Part shown: piece by piece, positions 43,213-55,377 of the stretch | Numbering within the stretch: the stretch's first letter is position 1 | Layout of the letters: each line of letters starts with the position of its first letter | Assembly: GCA_028554755.1 (NCBI GenBank) | Contig: JAPTOF010000014.1 | Span: 248,001-312,000 of the forward strand | DNA from: Cordia subcordata | Taxonomy: Eukaryota; Streptophyta; Magnoliopsida; Boraginales; Cordiaceae | Length of the DNA stretch: 64,000 nucleotides | Direction: 5' to 3' | Notes under the pieces: model-generated | Database searches by the model: none | What the model was told of the DNA's origin: nothing | What the model saw: only the letters and a program-made list of their open reading frames with translations | Position numbers and translations under genes: made by a program

Positions 43213-45198
43213 TGTTTAATGAACTTCTTTGCCTCAACTCGGCAGTTCAGAAGTGCCTTAATAATCCAACTAGCATCCTTGGGGGCTTGCATGATCCAAA
43301 TTGAGGAGTTTTTGATATAATTTGAATGAATCCATTGGCTCCAAAGTGTGCTCTTTTCAGCATACATCCTCCAAAAAATTTTCAGCAAGTAGACTTTGTT
43401 GATTTCATCAATTTTACGAACCCCAAGTCCACCTTCATGCAATGGGAGGCAAAGATCCCTCCAAGCAACTTTAGGACCAGTTCCTCTCCATAAAAATGCT
43501 TTGAATTTTGATTCAATGGATGACACAACACTTTTGGGGAGAAGGATGGCACTTGCCAAAAAAGCACAAATTTGAATGAGAGTGGATTTGATCAAGACAA
43601 GTCTTCCCGCAAAAGAGAGCCAATTATTGCACCAAGTATCAATTCTCGCTGAAATTCTCTCAAAAAGAGGCAAGCAATCAGCTTTTCTAAGCTTTCTTGA
43701 GACAAGGGGGATGCCCAAGTAACGTATTGGAAGCTCACCTTCTTGAAACCCAACCCGCTCCAAAATAGAAAATTTAGTATCATTGCTCACCCCACCAAAG
43801 AAGATCACACTTTTTGAGTTGTTGATTTTCAGCCCAGAAAGATTTGAGAAAGTTTCCAATGTACCCATAATGCATTCAATGGATCTTAAGTTCCCTTTGC
43901 AAAAGATAAAAAGATCGTCCGCAAAACAAAGGTGATTAAGCTTTAGGCACCCACATTTTGGATGAAAATGGAAGCCTAAATTGCTGTCCAACCCATTAAG
44001 AAGACAAGAAAGAACCTCCATGCAAAGAACAAAAAGATATGGAGAGATGGGGTCACTTTGTCTAATACCATTTGCACCAAAGAAGAAGCCTTCCAACCCA
44101 CCATTAATAGCAATAGAGAAGCTAGGGGTAGTAACACAAACCATAATCCAATCAACAAATTTCCTTGGGAAGCCAAATGCAAGGAGAGTGGACTCGATGA
44201 AATTCCAATTAAGTGAGTCAAATGCTTTCATGATATCAACTTTGATGGAGCACCTTGGTGAAATATGCCTCCTTGAGTAACCTCTCAAAATAACATGAGT
44301 AATAAGTATGTTTTCATGGATAAGTCTATTTTTGATGAATGCTGATTGGTTCCATGAAATGATTTGTGGCAAGCAATGTTTAAGTCTATTTGCAATGATC
44401 TTAGAGATGCATTTATAGATTGTATTGCAACAAGAGATGGGTCTAAAGTCTTTGACCATGGAAGGGTTGGAAACTTTAGGCACAAGAGTAATGATGGTAG
44501 AGTTTACCTCCTTGAGAAGTTTGCAAGAATCAAAGAAAGAGCTTATTGCACTAATAACATCTTCTCCAACAATCTCCCAAGCAACCTTATAGAATTGGGA
44601 AGTGTAGCCATCGGGTCCCGGGCTTTTATTGGGATTAAGGGAGAAGAGTGTGGATTTGATTTCCTCTCTAGAGATAGGTGCAATAGTGCTGGCAGCAAAG
44701 TCTTCATCAATATGTCTCCCAATGATCTCCTTTAAAAAATCCACATGCACATGAGAAGAAAAATTTGTGCCAAGGAGATTTTTATGGTATCCAATGAATT
44801 CCTCTTCCTTCAAAATCCTCCAAAAGAAGTTTCCCATTCTCATTCTTAATTGCTTTGATGGAGTTTTTGTACTTGCGTTGCCTTACCATATTGTGGAAAA
44901 ATTTTGAGTTTGAATCACCTTCTTTGATCCAATCAAGTCTAGACTTTTGTATGAGCATGGATTTGTAGGTGATTTCAAGCTCTTCCAATTTGGTCAAAAT
45001 GCTCCTTTCCTTGTCCAAAATATAGTTGTTATGCTCACCATTATAGAGGGCATTTTGGACAGCACTTAGCTCCTCCCGAAGCTCCTTGATGGTGTTCGGA
45101 ATACAAGCAAAATGTCTTTTATCAAACAATTTGAGAGCTTTCTTGAGAAGTTTTTGCTTTTGAAAGAGTTTGAACATTTTGGCTTTTGGAATTTCCTT

Positions 45199-45245
45199 GA
45201 GTGCACCCTTTTGGCTTTTGTCTTGCCAACAAAGTTTGTGGAATG
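45199..45245 (+). pseudogene. G ORF2 fragment between S and V
   Basis: Fifteen codons of RT (ECTLLAFVLPTKFVE), continuing KAFDTLNWNF at 39590 and continued after V at 55378. The right part, aacaaagtttgtggaatg, is the V TSD. Confidence 0.85.
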
Positions 45246-45884
45246 AGCCTTTACTCTAAAAGAGGACTTGGATATATTGCCTCTTTCATTGGAAAGCCAA
45301 TCCAAATGGATGCCCTCACGGATTCAAGAAGAAATTTGGATTTTGCAAGAGTTTGTATTGAAGTTGATTTGGAAGAGAACCTTCCAGATGTGGTTTATCC
45401 AAAACTCAGCAATGGTTCAAAGGCTAAAGTTATGGTAGAATATGCTTGGAAACCATCTAAGTGCTCTCATTGCAAGATGGTTGGACATGTGGAGGAGCAA
45501 TGCCCACTTAAGCCAAAAATTCAACCACTAAGGCCAATTGCAAATCAGGCCACTAAGACTCATTTTGAATGGCAAGCCGTGAGTAAGAAAGCCCCATTGA
45601 AGTCAAGTAATGCTCCAAACAACTTCCATGGTGAAGGTTCTTCTTCAAAGGAAAAGCGACTTCTCCAAGGCATTCTTTAGTTAGGGTTCCTCTTGACCCT
45701 CAAGCTCTAAAATTTCGCACTCCAATCACTTTGAGATACTTGGTCATGAGGAGAAATTGGAGATGAAGATACAAGACTTCTTGACCAGAATAGTAAGGAG
45801 GAAGAATTGGGTAATTTTGGCACTCCAAATGCAAAAAGCAACCAGGTATCCGAGCCAAGTGCTCCTCCTTTACCTCCTAAATGA
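45246..45884 (+). pseudogene. V ORF1 fragment: DUF4283 end, knuckle, C-terminus
   Basis: SLYSKRGLGYIASFIGKP, MDALTDSRRNLDFARVCIEVDLEE, then an intact CCHC knuckle (CSHCKMVGHVEEQC, about 45461-45502) and the FEWQAVSKKAPLK segment shared with U. A stop at 45678-45680 and frameshifts follow. In the original frame the C-terminus reads PSAPPLPPK with TGA at 45882-45884, overlapping the ORF2 ATG at 45881. Confidence 0.88.
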
Positions 45885-46965
45885 ATTTTTGCTCATGGAA
45901 TATTAGGGGGTTAAACTCCCCAAAGAAACAAAAGGAAGCTGCATTTTTGATCAATAAACACCACTTGGACATCTTGTGTCTTTTGGAAAACAAAGTGGTT
46001 AGTGATAAAAATATCAAAGCTATTAGTACTCTTTTTGAGAAAGTTGGTTTTTTTGGCTACTTTGATGATCTTACCAAGGGGCGGATTTGGCTTTTTTGGA
46101 AGAAAGGCATTAAAGCTACTTGGATTGACTCTTGTGATCAAGCTTTGCTCTTTCATTTTGATGATCACATTCATACGCCTTTCTTTGTTGCCTTCATTTA
46201 TGGACACAATGAAGCTTCAAAAGAATTGAACTTTGGAGAAAACTTGAGCTTTGGTGTACTTGGTGTGAAGAAAGTGTGCTTTGTCTCTTGGGGGATTTCA
46301 ATGAGGTTTTGCAAAGTGGTGACAAATCAAATACTTATGCCACTCCAAAAAGTGCTAATGCCTTTCAAAACTTTGTGGCAAAAGCAAAGTTGCAAGAGGT
46401 TAATACACATGGACCATGCTTCACTTGGTCAAATAAGAGTAATGATGAAAATTACTTGGCTAGCAAGCTTGATAGAGCCTTTATCAACGAATATTGGATG
46501 CATCATTACCATCTCTCCTTTCTTTTGGTTGCTAGTCCCGGTGTTTCCGATCATTGCCCACTTATCATGCATACTTGTAAGTCTTGGAAATCCTCACCTA
46601 AACCCTTCAAGTTCTATAATGTGTGGACTTCTCATATGGATTTCCTTAAGCTTGTTGAAGAACATTGGTGTACACAGGTCTTTGGTACACCAATGTACAT
46701 CCTCTACCAAAAGCAAAAAGCATTAAAACTTGCTCTTAAATCTTTTGATAAAGAGCATTTTACTGCCATTCCGTATGCCATCAAAAATCTTAGGGAAGAG
46801 CTTGAAATTGTTCAATACTCTATCCTTAATGGTCAGCAAAATTATTCTCTCATTGACATGGAGAAATCCATTTTGAGCAAATTGGAGGAGCTTGAAGGAA
46901 AGCAAAAAGCCATGCTTTTCCAGAAGTCAAGACTAAATTGGATCAAGGAAGGAGATGCCAAAAGG

Positions 46966-47112
46966 TTTCTCTCTCTACCATGAAAACACTCTCCCTTCTC
47001 TCTAGAATTTTTGCTTCCAGCCACCACCTCTCCTCCACACGCCACCACCAGCATATCTCCAGTTTCCATTAACAAAACACCTCTCTCTCAAATTTTTTCT
47101 TTTTTCTGATTC
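46966..47112 (+). promoter_or_regulatory. W 5' terminus and 5' UTR
   Basis: TTTCTCTCTCTACCATG at 46966, then CTCCCTTCTCTC and CACC repeats to the ATG at 47113. It defines the start of the full-length transcript best of all copies because the TSD abuts it. Confidence 0.6.
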
Positions 47113-49110
47113 ATGGGAAAGAAAAAGAGAAACTCTCCCCCAACTCGTACTAGCACTCGGCTCAAGGCAAAGGAGAAGAAGAATGATGTTGCTGCACACA
47201 CTCTTGCTTGCTCGGGTTCTTCCTCCAAAGTTGAGGTTGATTCGGCCTCTTCATCTCACTCAAATGAAGATGCTCAATCAACCTCAAGCTTGCTTTTCAA
47301 AGAGGTCTATGATGCACTTGAAGATGGCCATCCGTATGAGAGCGAAGAAGTTGATGTCTTTAACAAAATCAAGTCGAAATGGCGAGTTCCTTTGCTCCAA
47401 ACGTTTCAGCTGCTGGAAATGGAGGAAAAAGAGTTGAGGAAGAAAGGTTATTGTCCAAAGGAAATGCTGAAATGCAAGGACCGGTTAAAACTTTTACACA
47501 TGGGTCCGACCACCTCTCTCCTAATCACTTCAAAGACTATTTCAGACTTTTCTAAGGAAAACTTGACAACTCAAAAAGTTGGTCAGCTTTTAAAATCTGA
47601 TTCCAACACTTTGTATCTTTGGGCCACGTGATAATGCTGAGAATTTCCCTCCACTTGCTCATGTTTCAAACGGAAAACCATGCCAAATCAGAAGACTAAA
47701 GAAAATGACGTGGCTGCCAGATTGCAAGCAAGACACCACGTCACCGGTTACAAATCTGAAGCTTTCTTCCTCACCAAAGCTAGGGTTTCAAGTTCAAGCT
47801 CATACTAAAAATGGAGAAGTCGATCAAGCCAGCACTTCATTCAATGATGTCTTCAAGAGACAAAAAGAAGAAAACGCCCAAAGAGCTCAAGGAGTTAACA
47901 TGCAAAACAAAGCTCAAACACAAAATAAGCAAAATGCTTGGCGCAAACCACTTAAACTCAGGTATGTTCCTTCCCAAGTGATCCTTCACCCGATTGGGGA
48001 GGTGTTTTTGCTGAGCATATCAATACAAATCTTAAATTTGATGAAGAGCATGCTTACAATATTGTGGAAGGCAAGAGGGAAGTTGTTGATCCTCCGGATG
48101 ATCTTTATGAAGAGGGTGATAAATTTTGGAGTCATTGCTTAGTTGGGCAGTTTTTAGGAGCTCCACCACCTTTTTTCTTAATCAAAAATATGGTGGAATT
48201 TGCTTGGAAGAAATTTGGTAAAGTGGACATACATACTAAAGGAAAAGGTCTTTTCCTTTTCAAATTTGAAAATGAAGAAATTTGTCAAAAAGTCCTTCAA
48301 CAACTTTGGCATGTTAACCATAGACCGTTGCTTAGAAAATGGGAACCCAACCTCGAGTTTGTGAACCTATCATGTAATAAAGTTCCAATTTGGATTAAGC
48401 TTTGGGATGTTCCATTGAGTCTATACTCTAAAAGAGGGCTTGGTTACATTGCCTCTTTCATTGGTAAGCCTATTCAAATGGATGCACTTACGGATTCTAG
48501 AAGGAACCTGGACTTTGCTAGGGTTTGCATTGAAGTGGATCTTGAAGGAAACCTCCCGGATGTTGTGTTTCCAAAACTCAAGAATGGTACAAGAGCAAAA
48601 GTTGAGGTTGAATATGCTTGGAAGCCAAGCAAATGCATACATTGTAAAATGGTTGGGCATGTTGAGGAGAATTGCCCTTGAAGCCGAAAACACAACAAAA
48701 TCCTCAAACTACTCACTTTGGGCAGCAAGCAAAAACTCGCCAAGAATGGCAAGTTGTGGGCAAAAGCAAGCTCCATTGAAGAATCATGAGGGTTTGAGCA
48801 ATGAAATTTCCACTCCCAATAAGGAAATGAAGTCTCTTAGGCCAAATTCTCCTAAGGTTACAATTGACTCCACTCTTAATCGTCAAAATTGCTTTGAAGT
48901 CCTTGGCGGGAGGATGAGCACAATGAAGATACTTTGAATATTGAAGATGAAGTTGGGATGAAAGTTGAAAGGAAACTTGATTCCTTTGGACACAAGGAAG
49001 AAGGGAGATCCTCAACCAAGCAAATGAAAAAGAAGATGATGATCCAATTGCGGAGCAAGATAATTCATGGAAAGATGATAGAGGGGGGCTGGTCACCACT
49101 CATACCTCTT
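47113..49110 (+). pseudogene. W ORF1: DUF4283 and CCHC protein, broken
   Basis: MGKKKRNSPPTRTSTRLKAK start, then the spacer (SSSSHSNEDAQSTSS, FKEVYDALEDGHP). The frame and spacer shorten after about codon 75, and a stop lies at 47629-47631. DUF4283 is in one long open block (48064-48681): CLVGQFLGAPPPFFLIKNMVEFAWKK, KGKGLFLFKFENEEICQ, VPIWIKLWDVPLSLYSKRGLGYIAS, RRNLDFARVCIEVDLE. Here the proline tract is in frame, unlike P, U and X. The knuckle CIHCKMVGHVEENC is intact (about 48634-48675), followed at once by a stop. The C-terminal part is frameshifted. Confidence 0.88.
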
Positions 49111-49111
49111 A

Positions 49112-52100
49112 ATGATTTTGTGTGCATGGAACATTAGGGGTTTCAATTCCCCTAAAAAGCATAAAGAAATGAAGAACCTAATAAACAAGCATAGGCTTGA
49201 TTGTTTTTGTGTTTTGGAGACCAAAGTGGACAATGATACTCTCATTGCTTCATATTTTAACACTTTGGGTTTTGCAAACTACATCGATGATAATTTGGCT
49301 GGTAGAATTTGGGTTTTTTGGAAGCAACACATCAAGGCTACAATAATTGACACTATGGATCAAGGAATCCTTTGCCATTTGGAAATTCCATCCCAAGTTC
49401 CTATTTTTGTGGCTTTTGTGTATGGTAGGAATGATCCTTCAAGAAGACAGCACCTTTGGGAAAAAATTGAAAGTTGGAGTGTAAGGTGTTATAACGGGCC
49501 ACTTTGTATTCTTGGAGACTTTAATGAGGTTCTGAATTGTGGAGATAGATCTTCCACCACCACCATTGCTCCAAGTGCGTTGGATTTCAAGAATTGCATT
49601 TCTCAAGCTAGACTCTCTGAGATTAAGACTATTGGGCCTCATTTCACTTGGACCAACCGAAGCTCCAAAGGCAATCTTATTGCAAGTAAGTTGGATAGAG
49701 CTCTTGTCAACACTTTTTGGATGGACCACTTGGATCACTCTTCTCTCTTAGTGGATAGCCCAGGTATTTCAGACCATTGTCCTCTTGTGGTTCATACTTG
49801 CATCATCAAGCCTTCTTCACCAAAGCCTTTCAAGTTCTACAATGCTTGGACAACTCATCCTCTTTTCTTGCATGAGGTGGAAAAACATTGGAATGCACGG
49901 GTTTTTGGCACTCCAATGTTCATTCTTTTCCAAAACAAAAGCACTCAAAAGAGTGCTCAAGGATTTTGACAAGAATTATTTCTCCTGCATCCCAAGTCAA
50001 GTTGAGGATCTTAAAAGAACCCTTTCGGATGTCCAACTTGCCATGCTGAATGGGTACCTTAATGAAGAGGCTCTTAACAAAGAAAAGGAGATTATGAGGA
50101 ATATTGAAGAGCTTGAAGACACCTATAAAAGATGCTCCACCAAAAGGCTCGCATACATTGGATTAAAGATGGAGATGCTAATACAAAGTTCTTCCACAAT
50201 AAGTTTCGTGAAAGGAAAAACATAAACTCCATCTTTGCCATTAACGACAATGAGGGGAATCTCATCACTTCAAAGGAGGAGATAAAGGCTGAATTCATCT
50301 CCTACTTCAAAAATCTCTTTGGCACTCCCTCACATTCAATTGCTAGTGTGGAGACCATCAAAAGCATTTTAGGGAAAACCATTGAAGAAAGTTGCTTGGC
50401 AAAGCTTGCTGCTCCCATTACCTTTGAGGAAATCAAAACAACTCTTTTCTCCATTAATCCAAACAAGAGCCCGGGCCGGATGGCTATACTTCACACTTCT
50501 ACAAGATGGCTTGGGAGGTTGTTGGGGAAGATGTGCACAAAGCAATAAAGTCTTTTTTCCACTCCTCAAAGTTGCTCCAAGAGGTAAATGCTACTTATAT
50601 TGCCCTTATTCCCAAAGTCCAAAACCCTTCTTGGGTAAAAGATTTTAGGCCTATTTCTTGCTGCAACACCATTTATAAATGCATATCCAAGATTCTTGCA
50701 AATAGGCTCAAAGAGTGTTTGCCTTCTATCATCTCTTGGAATCAATCGGCTTTTATTAAAGGGAGGCTTATTAATGAGAATATTCTTGTTGCACATGATA
50801 TCCTTAGAGGCTATTCAAGAACTCATATTTCTCCTCGTTGTGCACTCAAAGTTGATATCATGAAGGCTTTTGATTCACTCAATTGGAATTTTATTGAATG
50901 TACTCTTCATGCGTTTGGCTTCCCAAGTTTCTTTGTGAAATGGATCATGTCTTGTATCACATCAACAAGTTTCTCTGTGGCAATCAATGGAAGTTTAGAG
51001 GGGTATTTTAAAGGAGCAAATGGGATAAGGCAAGGGGATCCCCTCTCACCATACATTTTTGTTATTTGCATGGAAGTATTATCATGCATGCTCAACAAGT
51101 TGGAACAAGATCAAAAGTTTGGGTTTCATCCAAAATGTGCAAAGTTGAGGTTGAACCATCTTTGTTTTGCTGATGACCTTTTATCTTTTGCAAAGGAAAT
51201 ATCAAATCAATTGAGTGCATTATGGATGTCTTGAGAACTTTTGCTCTCTCGGGTCTTAAAGCAAACCCTTCCAAGAGTAATATTTTCTTTGGTGGTGTTC
51301 CTCATGAAACAAAGCTGGCCATTCTCTGCAAAATGAACTTCAAAGAAGGTAATCTTCCTATAAGATATTTGGGTGTTCCTCTTGTGTCAAGGAAGCTCCG
51401 TAGGGCAGATTGTTTACCTCTTTTGGAGAAAATCAATAGAAGGCTTGAAAGCTGGACCAATCATTGGCTTTCCTACATGGGTAGATTAACCCTTATCAAA
51501 TCCACACTCTTGCAAATTTGTTCCTTTTGGGCTGGTGCATTTCTTCTTCCCAAAAGTATCATTCAAAAAATTGAATCCAAATTTTGTGCTTTCCTTTGGA
51601 AGAATACTGGGGCTAAGATTGCATGGAAAGACATTTGTCTCCTCTTGATGAAGGTGGACTTGGTATCCGGAAGATTGAAGACATCAACAGCACTTTTCTC
51701 CTTAAATCCTTTTGGAGAATGTATACTTGTAGGGATTCTCTTTGGAGCAATTGGATGCAAATTAACTACATCAAGGACAAATCGATTTGGACTCTCACCA
51801 CTTCTAAGGATGATAGTTGGGTTCTCAAAACCTCCTCAAAATTGAAACTTTGCAAGAGCCCATATCTCTCATGTACTCGGCAATGGAAAGCACACGCACT
51901 TTTGGCATGACAAATGGCACACACATGGGGTACTTAGCAATTTTTGGAGCAGCACTCTCAACAATCCACCATACTATGCTAAGGTGTGTGACATTTTCGT
52001 TTTTGGTAATTGGTTTTGGCCTATTCATCTCATGCATTTTGATCCACCTTGCACCAATCTTGTGGAAGAAAATCTTGATGCTTTTACTTGAAACTTTCTC

Positions 52101-52684
52101 CAAATGGTGAATTCACTTTCTCGCACACTTGGGAGGAAATCAGAAGGAAGAAGAATAAAGTTGATTGGCACTATATTGTTTGGTTCAAAGGACATACACC
52201 AAGACATGCATTTTTTACTTGGCTTGCTATTCATGATCGACTTTCCACAAAATTCAGATTGCTTTATTGGGGTAGAGAGCTGAATCCCACTTGCATTATA
52301 AGCAACTTTGGATGTGAAACTAGAGACAATCTTTTCTTTAATTGTTTTTTCACTAGAAGGATCTGGAGGAAAGGACTTCATCTTACCATGATCCAAGAAA
52401 CTTTGATCGATTGGGGAGACATTATTGCTTTTTTTTCACCTTTTGCACTCGAAGATAATCTTAAAGCTACTATCTTGAAGCACTTTTTGGAGGCTGCAAT
52501 CTACTTCATTTGGATTGAGAGGAATCATCGTGAATTTCACAAGAGTTTCAAGACAGAGGAGCAAATCTTTTCATCCATCTTTAATCATGTTAGACTTAAA
52601 TGCATTGTTGGAAAATATTTCACTACTTCTAGTTTGAATAGGAAAATTTGTAAATTGTGGGGGATGGAAGAAATCCTCCTTTGA
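49112..52684 (+). pseudogene. W ORF2: complete endonuclease, broken RT and zf-RVT
   Basis: The 285-codon block from ATG 49112 encodes a whole apparent endonuclease. It shows MILCAWNIRGFNSPKK, VLETKVD, WVFWKQHIKAT, VYGRNDPS, ILGDFNEVLNCGDRS, TWTNRSS, SKLDRALVN and GISDHCPLVVHT, so all catalytic positions are there. A shift near 49940 follows. The RT is in pieces: INPNKSPG then one base missing at 50475 (SPGRMAI for SPGPDGY), an open block 50506-51234 with RPISCCNTIYKC, KAFDSLNW, NGIRQGDPLSP and FADD (51166-51177) followed by a deletion of one base, then thumb sequence in further frames. The zf-RVT finger is decayed (CIISNFGCETRDNLFFNC). Stop at 52682-52684. Confidence 0.9.
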
Positions 52685-55377
52685 TCAGTTTGTATTTGTA
52701 ATTTTGTTTTCTTTCTTGAATGAAATTTCTTACTTTCCTCGCAAAAAGGAAGGAGATGCCAATACAAAATTCTTCCATAATGTGGTTAAAGGAAGGAAGC
52801 TTAAAAACACCATCCATGCTATCAAGAATGAGAATGGTCACATTCTCCTTGAAGAAGATGAAGTGAAAGAGGAATTCATTGGCTATTTTAAGAAGCTTCT
52901 TGGTGTTGAATCCCCCTCAAGCATTAATGTCGATCTTTCGAAAAATATTATTGACAAGCAAATTGATCATGAAGTTGCTGCCACAATCATTGCTCCTATC
53001 ACCGATGATGAAATCAAGAATGCACTTTTCTCTCTCAACCCAAACAAAAGCCTGGGGCCGGATGGCTTCACATCCCATTTTTACAAGATTGCATGGGAGA
53101 TTGTTGGGAAGGACGTCCTTGGAGCAATCAGATCCTTTTTTGATTCAAGCAAGCTTCTTAAAGAGGTAAATGCCACAATTATCACTCTTGTGCCTAAAAA
53201 TCCAAATCCTTCTATGGTCAAGGACTATAGGCCAATTTCTTGCTGCAACACCATTTATAAATGCATCTCCAAGATCATTGCAAATAGGTTTAAGGGTTGC
53301 TTACCTCATATTATTTCTTGGAACCAATCAGCATTCTTGAAAGGTAGACTCATCCATGAGAATATCCTCATTGCACATGACATCATGAAAGGCTATCAAA
53401 GAAGACATATTTCCACAAGATGTGCATTTAAAATTGATATTATGAAAGCTTTTGACTCCTTGAACTGGTTGTCATTGAATGCACACTTTTTGCTTTTGGT
53501 TTCCCCAAAAAGTTTGTGGATTGGATCATGGCTTGTGTTAAAACTCCTAGCTTCACCATTGCCATTAATGGAGGTTTGGAAGGTTTCTTCTCGGGTGCAA
53601 ATGGCATTAGGCAAGGAGATCCTATCTCCCCTTATCTCTTTGTCCTTTGTATGGAGGTTCTTACGTGCATGCTTAACAACTTGGCAAACAATCCGAGATT
53701 TCAATTCCACCCCAAATGCGGAAGCATCAAGCTTAATCATCTTTGCTTTGCAGATGACCTCCTTATCTTTTGTAAAGGGGACATAAATTCTATTGATTGC
53801 ATCATGGATACTTTGAAGGCTTTTTCTACTTACTCCGGGCTGAATATTAGCAAGCCTAAGAGTGTTATCTTCCTTGGTGGAGTTCCAAATGAGGAGAAAC
53901 GAGTGATCATGGATAGAATTGAGTTCCAAGAAGGTGAGCTACCAATCCGATATTTGGGCATCCCACTTGTTTCAAGAAAGCTAAGAAGGAGTGATTGCTG
54001 TACTCTCTTGGAAAAAATCAATCTAAAGCTTCACTCTTGGTGCAACAATTGGCTTTCCTTTGGTGGAAGACTTGTGCTTATCAAATCGGTCCTTACCCAA
54101 ATTTGTGCTTATTGGGCAAACGCATTCCTTATGCCTAAAGGAGTTATGGCAGCCATTGAGACAAAATTCAAAGCCTTTTTATGGAGAGGAACTGGTCCTA
54201 AGGTGGCTTGGAAGGACATTTGTCTTCCCTTCAAGGAGGGAGGTCTTGGAGTCCGAAAAATTAAGGAGGTTATCTTAACCTACATGCTGAAAGTCTTTTG
54301 GAGGATGTATGCAATTAAAGAAACACTTTGGAGTCAATGGGTTCAAGCAAATTATATTAAAGACTCTTCTATTTGGAATGTACAAATTCCCAAGGATGCA
54401 AGTTGGATTTTCAAAGCACTACTTGGCTGCCGACCTTTTGCAAGTCGATTCCTCAAGCACAAAGTTGGAAATAGAGCAAACACTTTCTTTTGGAGTGATA
54501 ATTGGCACAAGGATGGTTCTCTCTTGGAGCATTGGACCAATGCCATTCCACATCCACATCTTCATGCTAAGGCATGTGAGATCTTCATTGAAGGTTCTTG
54601 GAATTGGCCAATGCATCTTTCCCATGTTGATATTCCAGATTTTTGTCTTGATGAAAACGCTATGGATAGAATCTCATGGAATCTCTCCCCAAGTGGTTGC
54701 TTTTCTTTCAAACACACTTGGGAAAGTATTCGAAGAAAAGGTTCTTATTTTGAAGGGTCAAATCTCATTTGGCACAAGAAGCATAATCCAAAGCATAGCT
54801 TCATTGTTTGGCTTGCATTCCATGATCGTCTTAACACAAAATTCAGACTCTTGCATTGGGGGCTTCTCATTAATCCATCATGTATCTTTTGTAATTTGGG
54901 TTGTGAGACCAGAGAGCATCTCTTCTTTGAATGTTGTTTCACAAGGAGGATTTGGAGAAAGGGCCTGAAACTTACCCTTGTTCCGGAAAATCTGATTTGT
55001 TGGCAAGATATTACTGATTTTCTCACTCCTTTTCGCCCTTGAAAAGCATTTGAAGGCCACAATTCTCAATCATTTCTTGGGGCAGCCATCTACCACATTT
55101 GGATTGAAAGGAATCAACGCATCTTCAAAAATCAAGCAAGAACCGAGGAGTCCATCTTTGATACTCTCTTTAATGATGTTAGAGTAAAATTTTCAAGTGG
55201 TGGGGCAAAATTCAATCTTCTCCATTGAACAAAACATTGTGTAAAATGTGGAGACTTGAAGATATCATTGTTTAGGTTGTCTTTTTTTCCTTCATTATTT
55301 TTGTACATGTACATTTTTTCTTGAAGTAATCCAAATTCCTTACTTACTCCGCAAAAAAAAACAAAGTTTGTGGAATG

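Larger units (their letters stand above)
39681..45177 (-). pseudogene. S ORF2: linker, RT and zf-RVT, split by R
   Basis: A linker block (45177-44782: FDKRHFACIPNTIKELREEL, EGDSNSKFFHNMVRQRKYKN) is followed, after a small shift, by a 545-codon open block (44843-43206). That block contains SLNPNKSPGPDGYTSQFYKV, RPISCCNTIYKC, KAFDSLNW, NGIRQSDPISP (G to S), catalytic FADD near 43912-43923 and the thumb to KKFIKH at the R insertion. Beyond R (40493 down) are FWIDNWHKEGS, SPNEEFTFKHT, the zf-RVT finger (CIFCFMGCE, then a shift, RDHLFFEC) and the terminal stop at 39681-39683. Endonuclease is absent by truncation. Confidence 0.9.
39591..45185 (-). mobile_element. Element S: 5'-truncated LINE inside G, holds R
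   Basis: Minus-strand element flanked by the 13-bp TSD ttggaatttcctt (39578-39590 and 45186-45198). Poly(T) and GCGGAGCAAGAAAG lie at the left. It is truncated at the end of the endonuclease domain (MFKLFQKQKLLKK at about 45177). Own sequence is 39591-40507 and 43227-45185. It is close to P in sequence, so the two belong to one recently active subfamily. Confidence 0.93.
46962..52745 (+). mobile_element. Element W: full-length autonomous LINE inside V
   Basis: 5784 bp, flanked by the 17-bp TSD aaggaaggagatgccaa (46945-46961 and 52746-52762). The CT-rich terminus TTTCTCTCTCTACC begins at 46966, only 4 nt inside the TSD, which fixes the family's 5' end. Then come a 5' UTR, ORF1 (47113-49110), ORF2 (49112-52684), a 3' UTR and the tail CTTACTTTCCTCGC with a very short A run. 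Confidence 0.95.
45881..55275 (+). pseudogene. V ORF2: endonuclease, RT and zf-RVT, split by W
   Basis: MNFCSWNIRGLNSPKKQKE, CLLENKV, WLFWKKGIKATW and YGHNEAS; a shift near 46215; GDFNEVLQSGDKS, SKLDRAFIN, SDHCPLIMHT, and the linker to KEGDAK at the W insertion. After W, 52763 onward: NTKFFHNVVKGRKLKNTIH, LNPNKSLGPDGFTSHFY (P to L), RPISCCNTIYKC and KAFDSLNW. A frameshift at about 53467 precedes a 508-codon block (53516-55042) with NGIRQGDPISP, catalytic FADD (53747-53758) and the zf-RVT finger CIFCNLGCETREHLFFEC. A last shift near 55035 and the stop at 55273-55275 follow. It is non-functional but well preserved. Confidence 0.9.
45246..55359 (+). mobile_element. Element V: 5'-truncated LINE inside G, holds W
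   Basis: Plus-strand element flanked by the 18-bp TSD aacaaagtttgtggaatg (45228-45245 and 55360-55377). It is truncated in DUF4283 of ORF1 and ends with CTTACTCCGC-poly(A). Own sequence is 45246-46961 and 52763-55359, about 4.3 kb. It is similar to U in ORF2. Confidence 0.94.
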
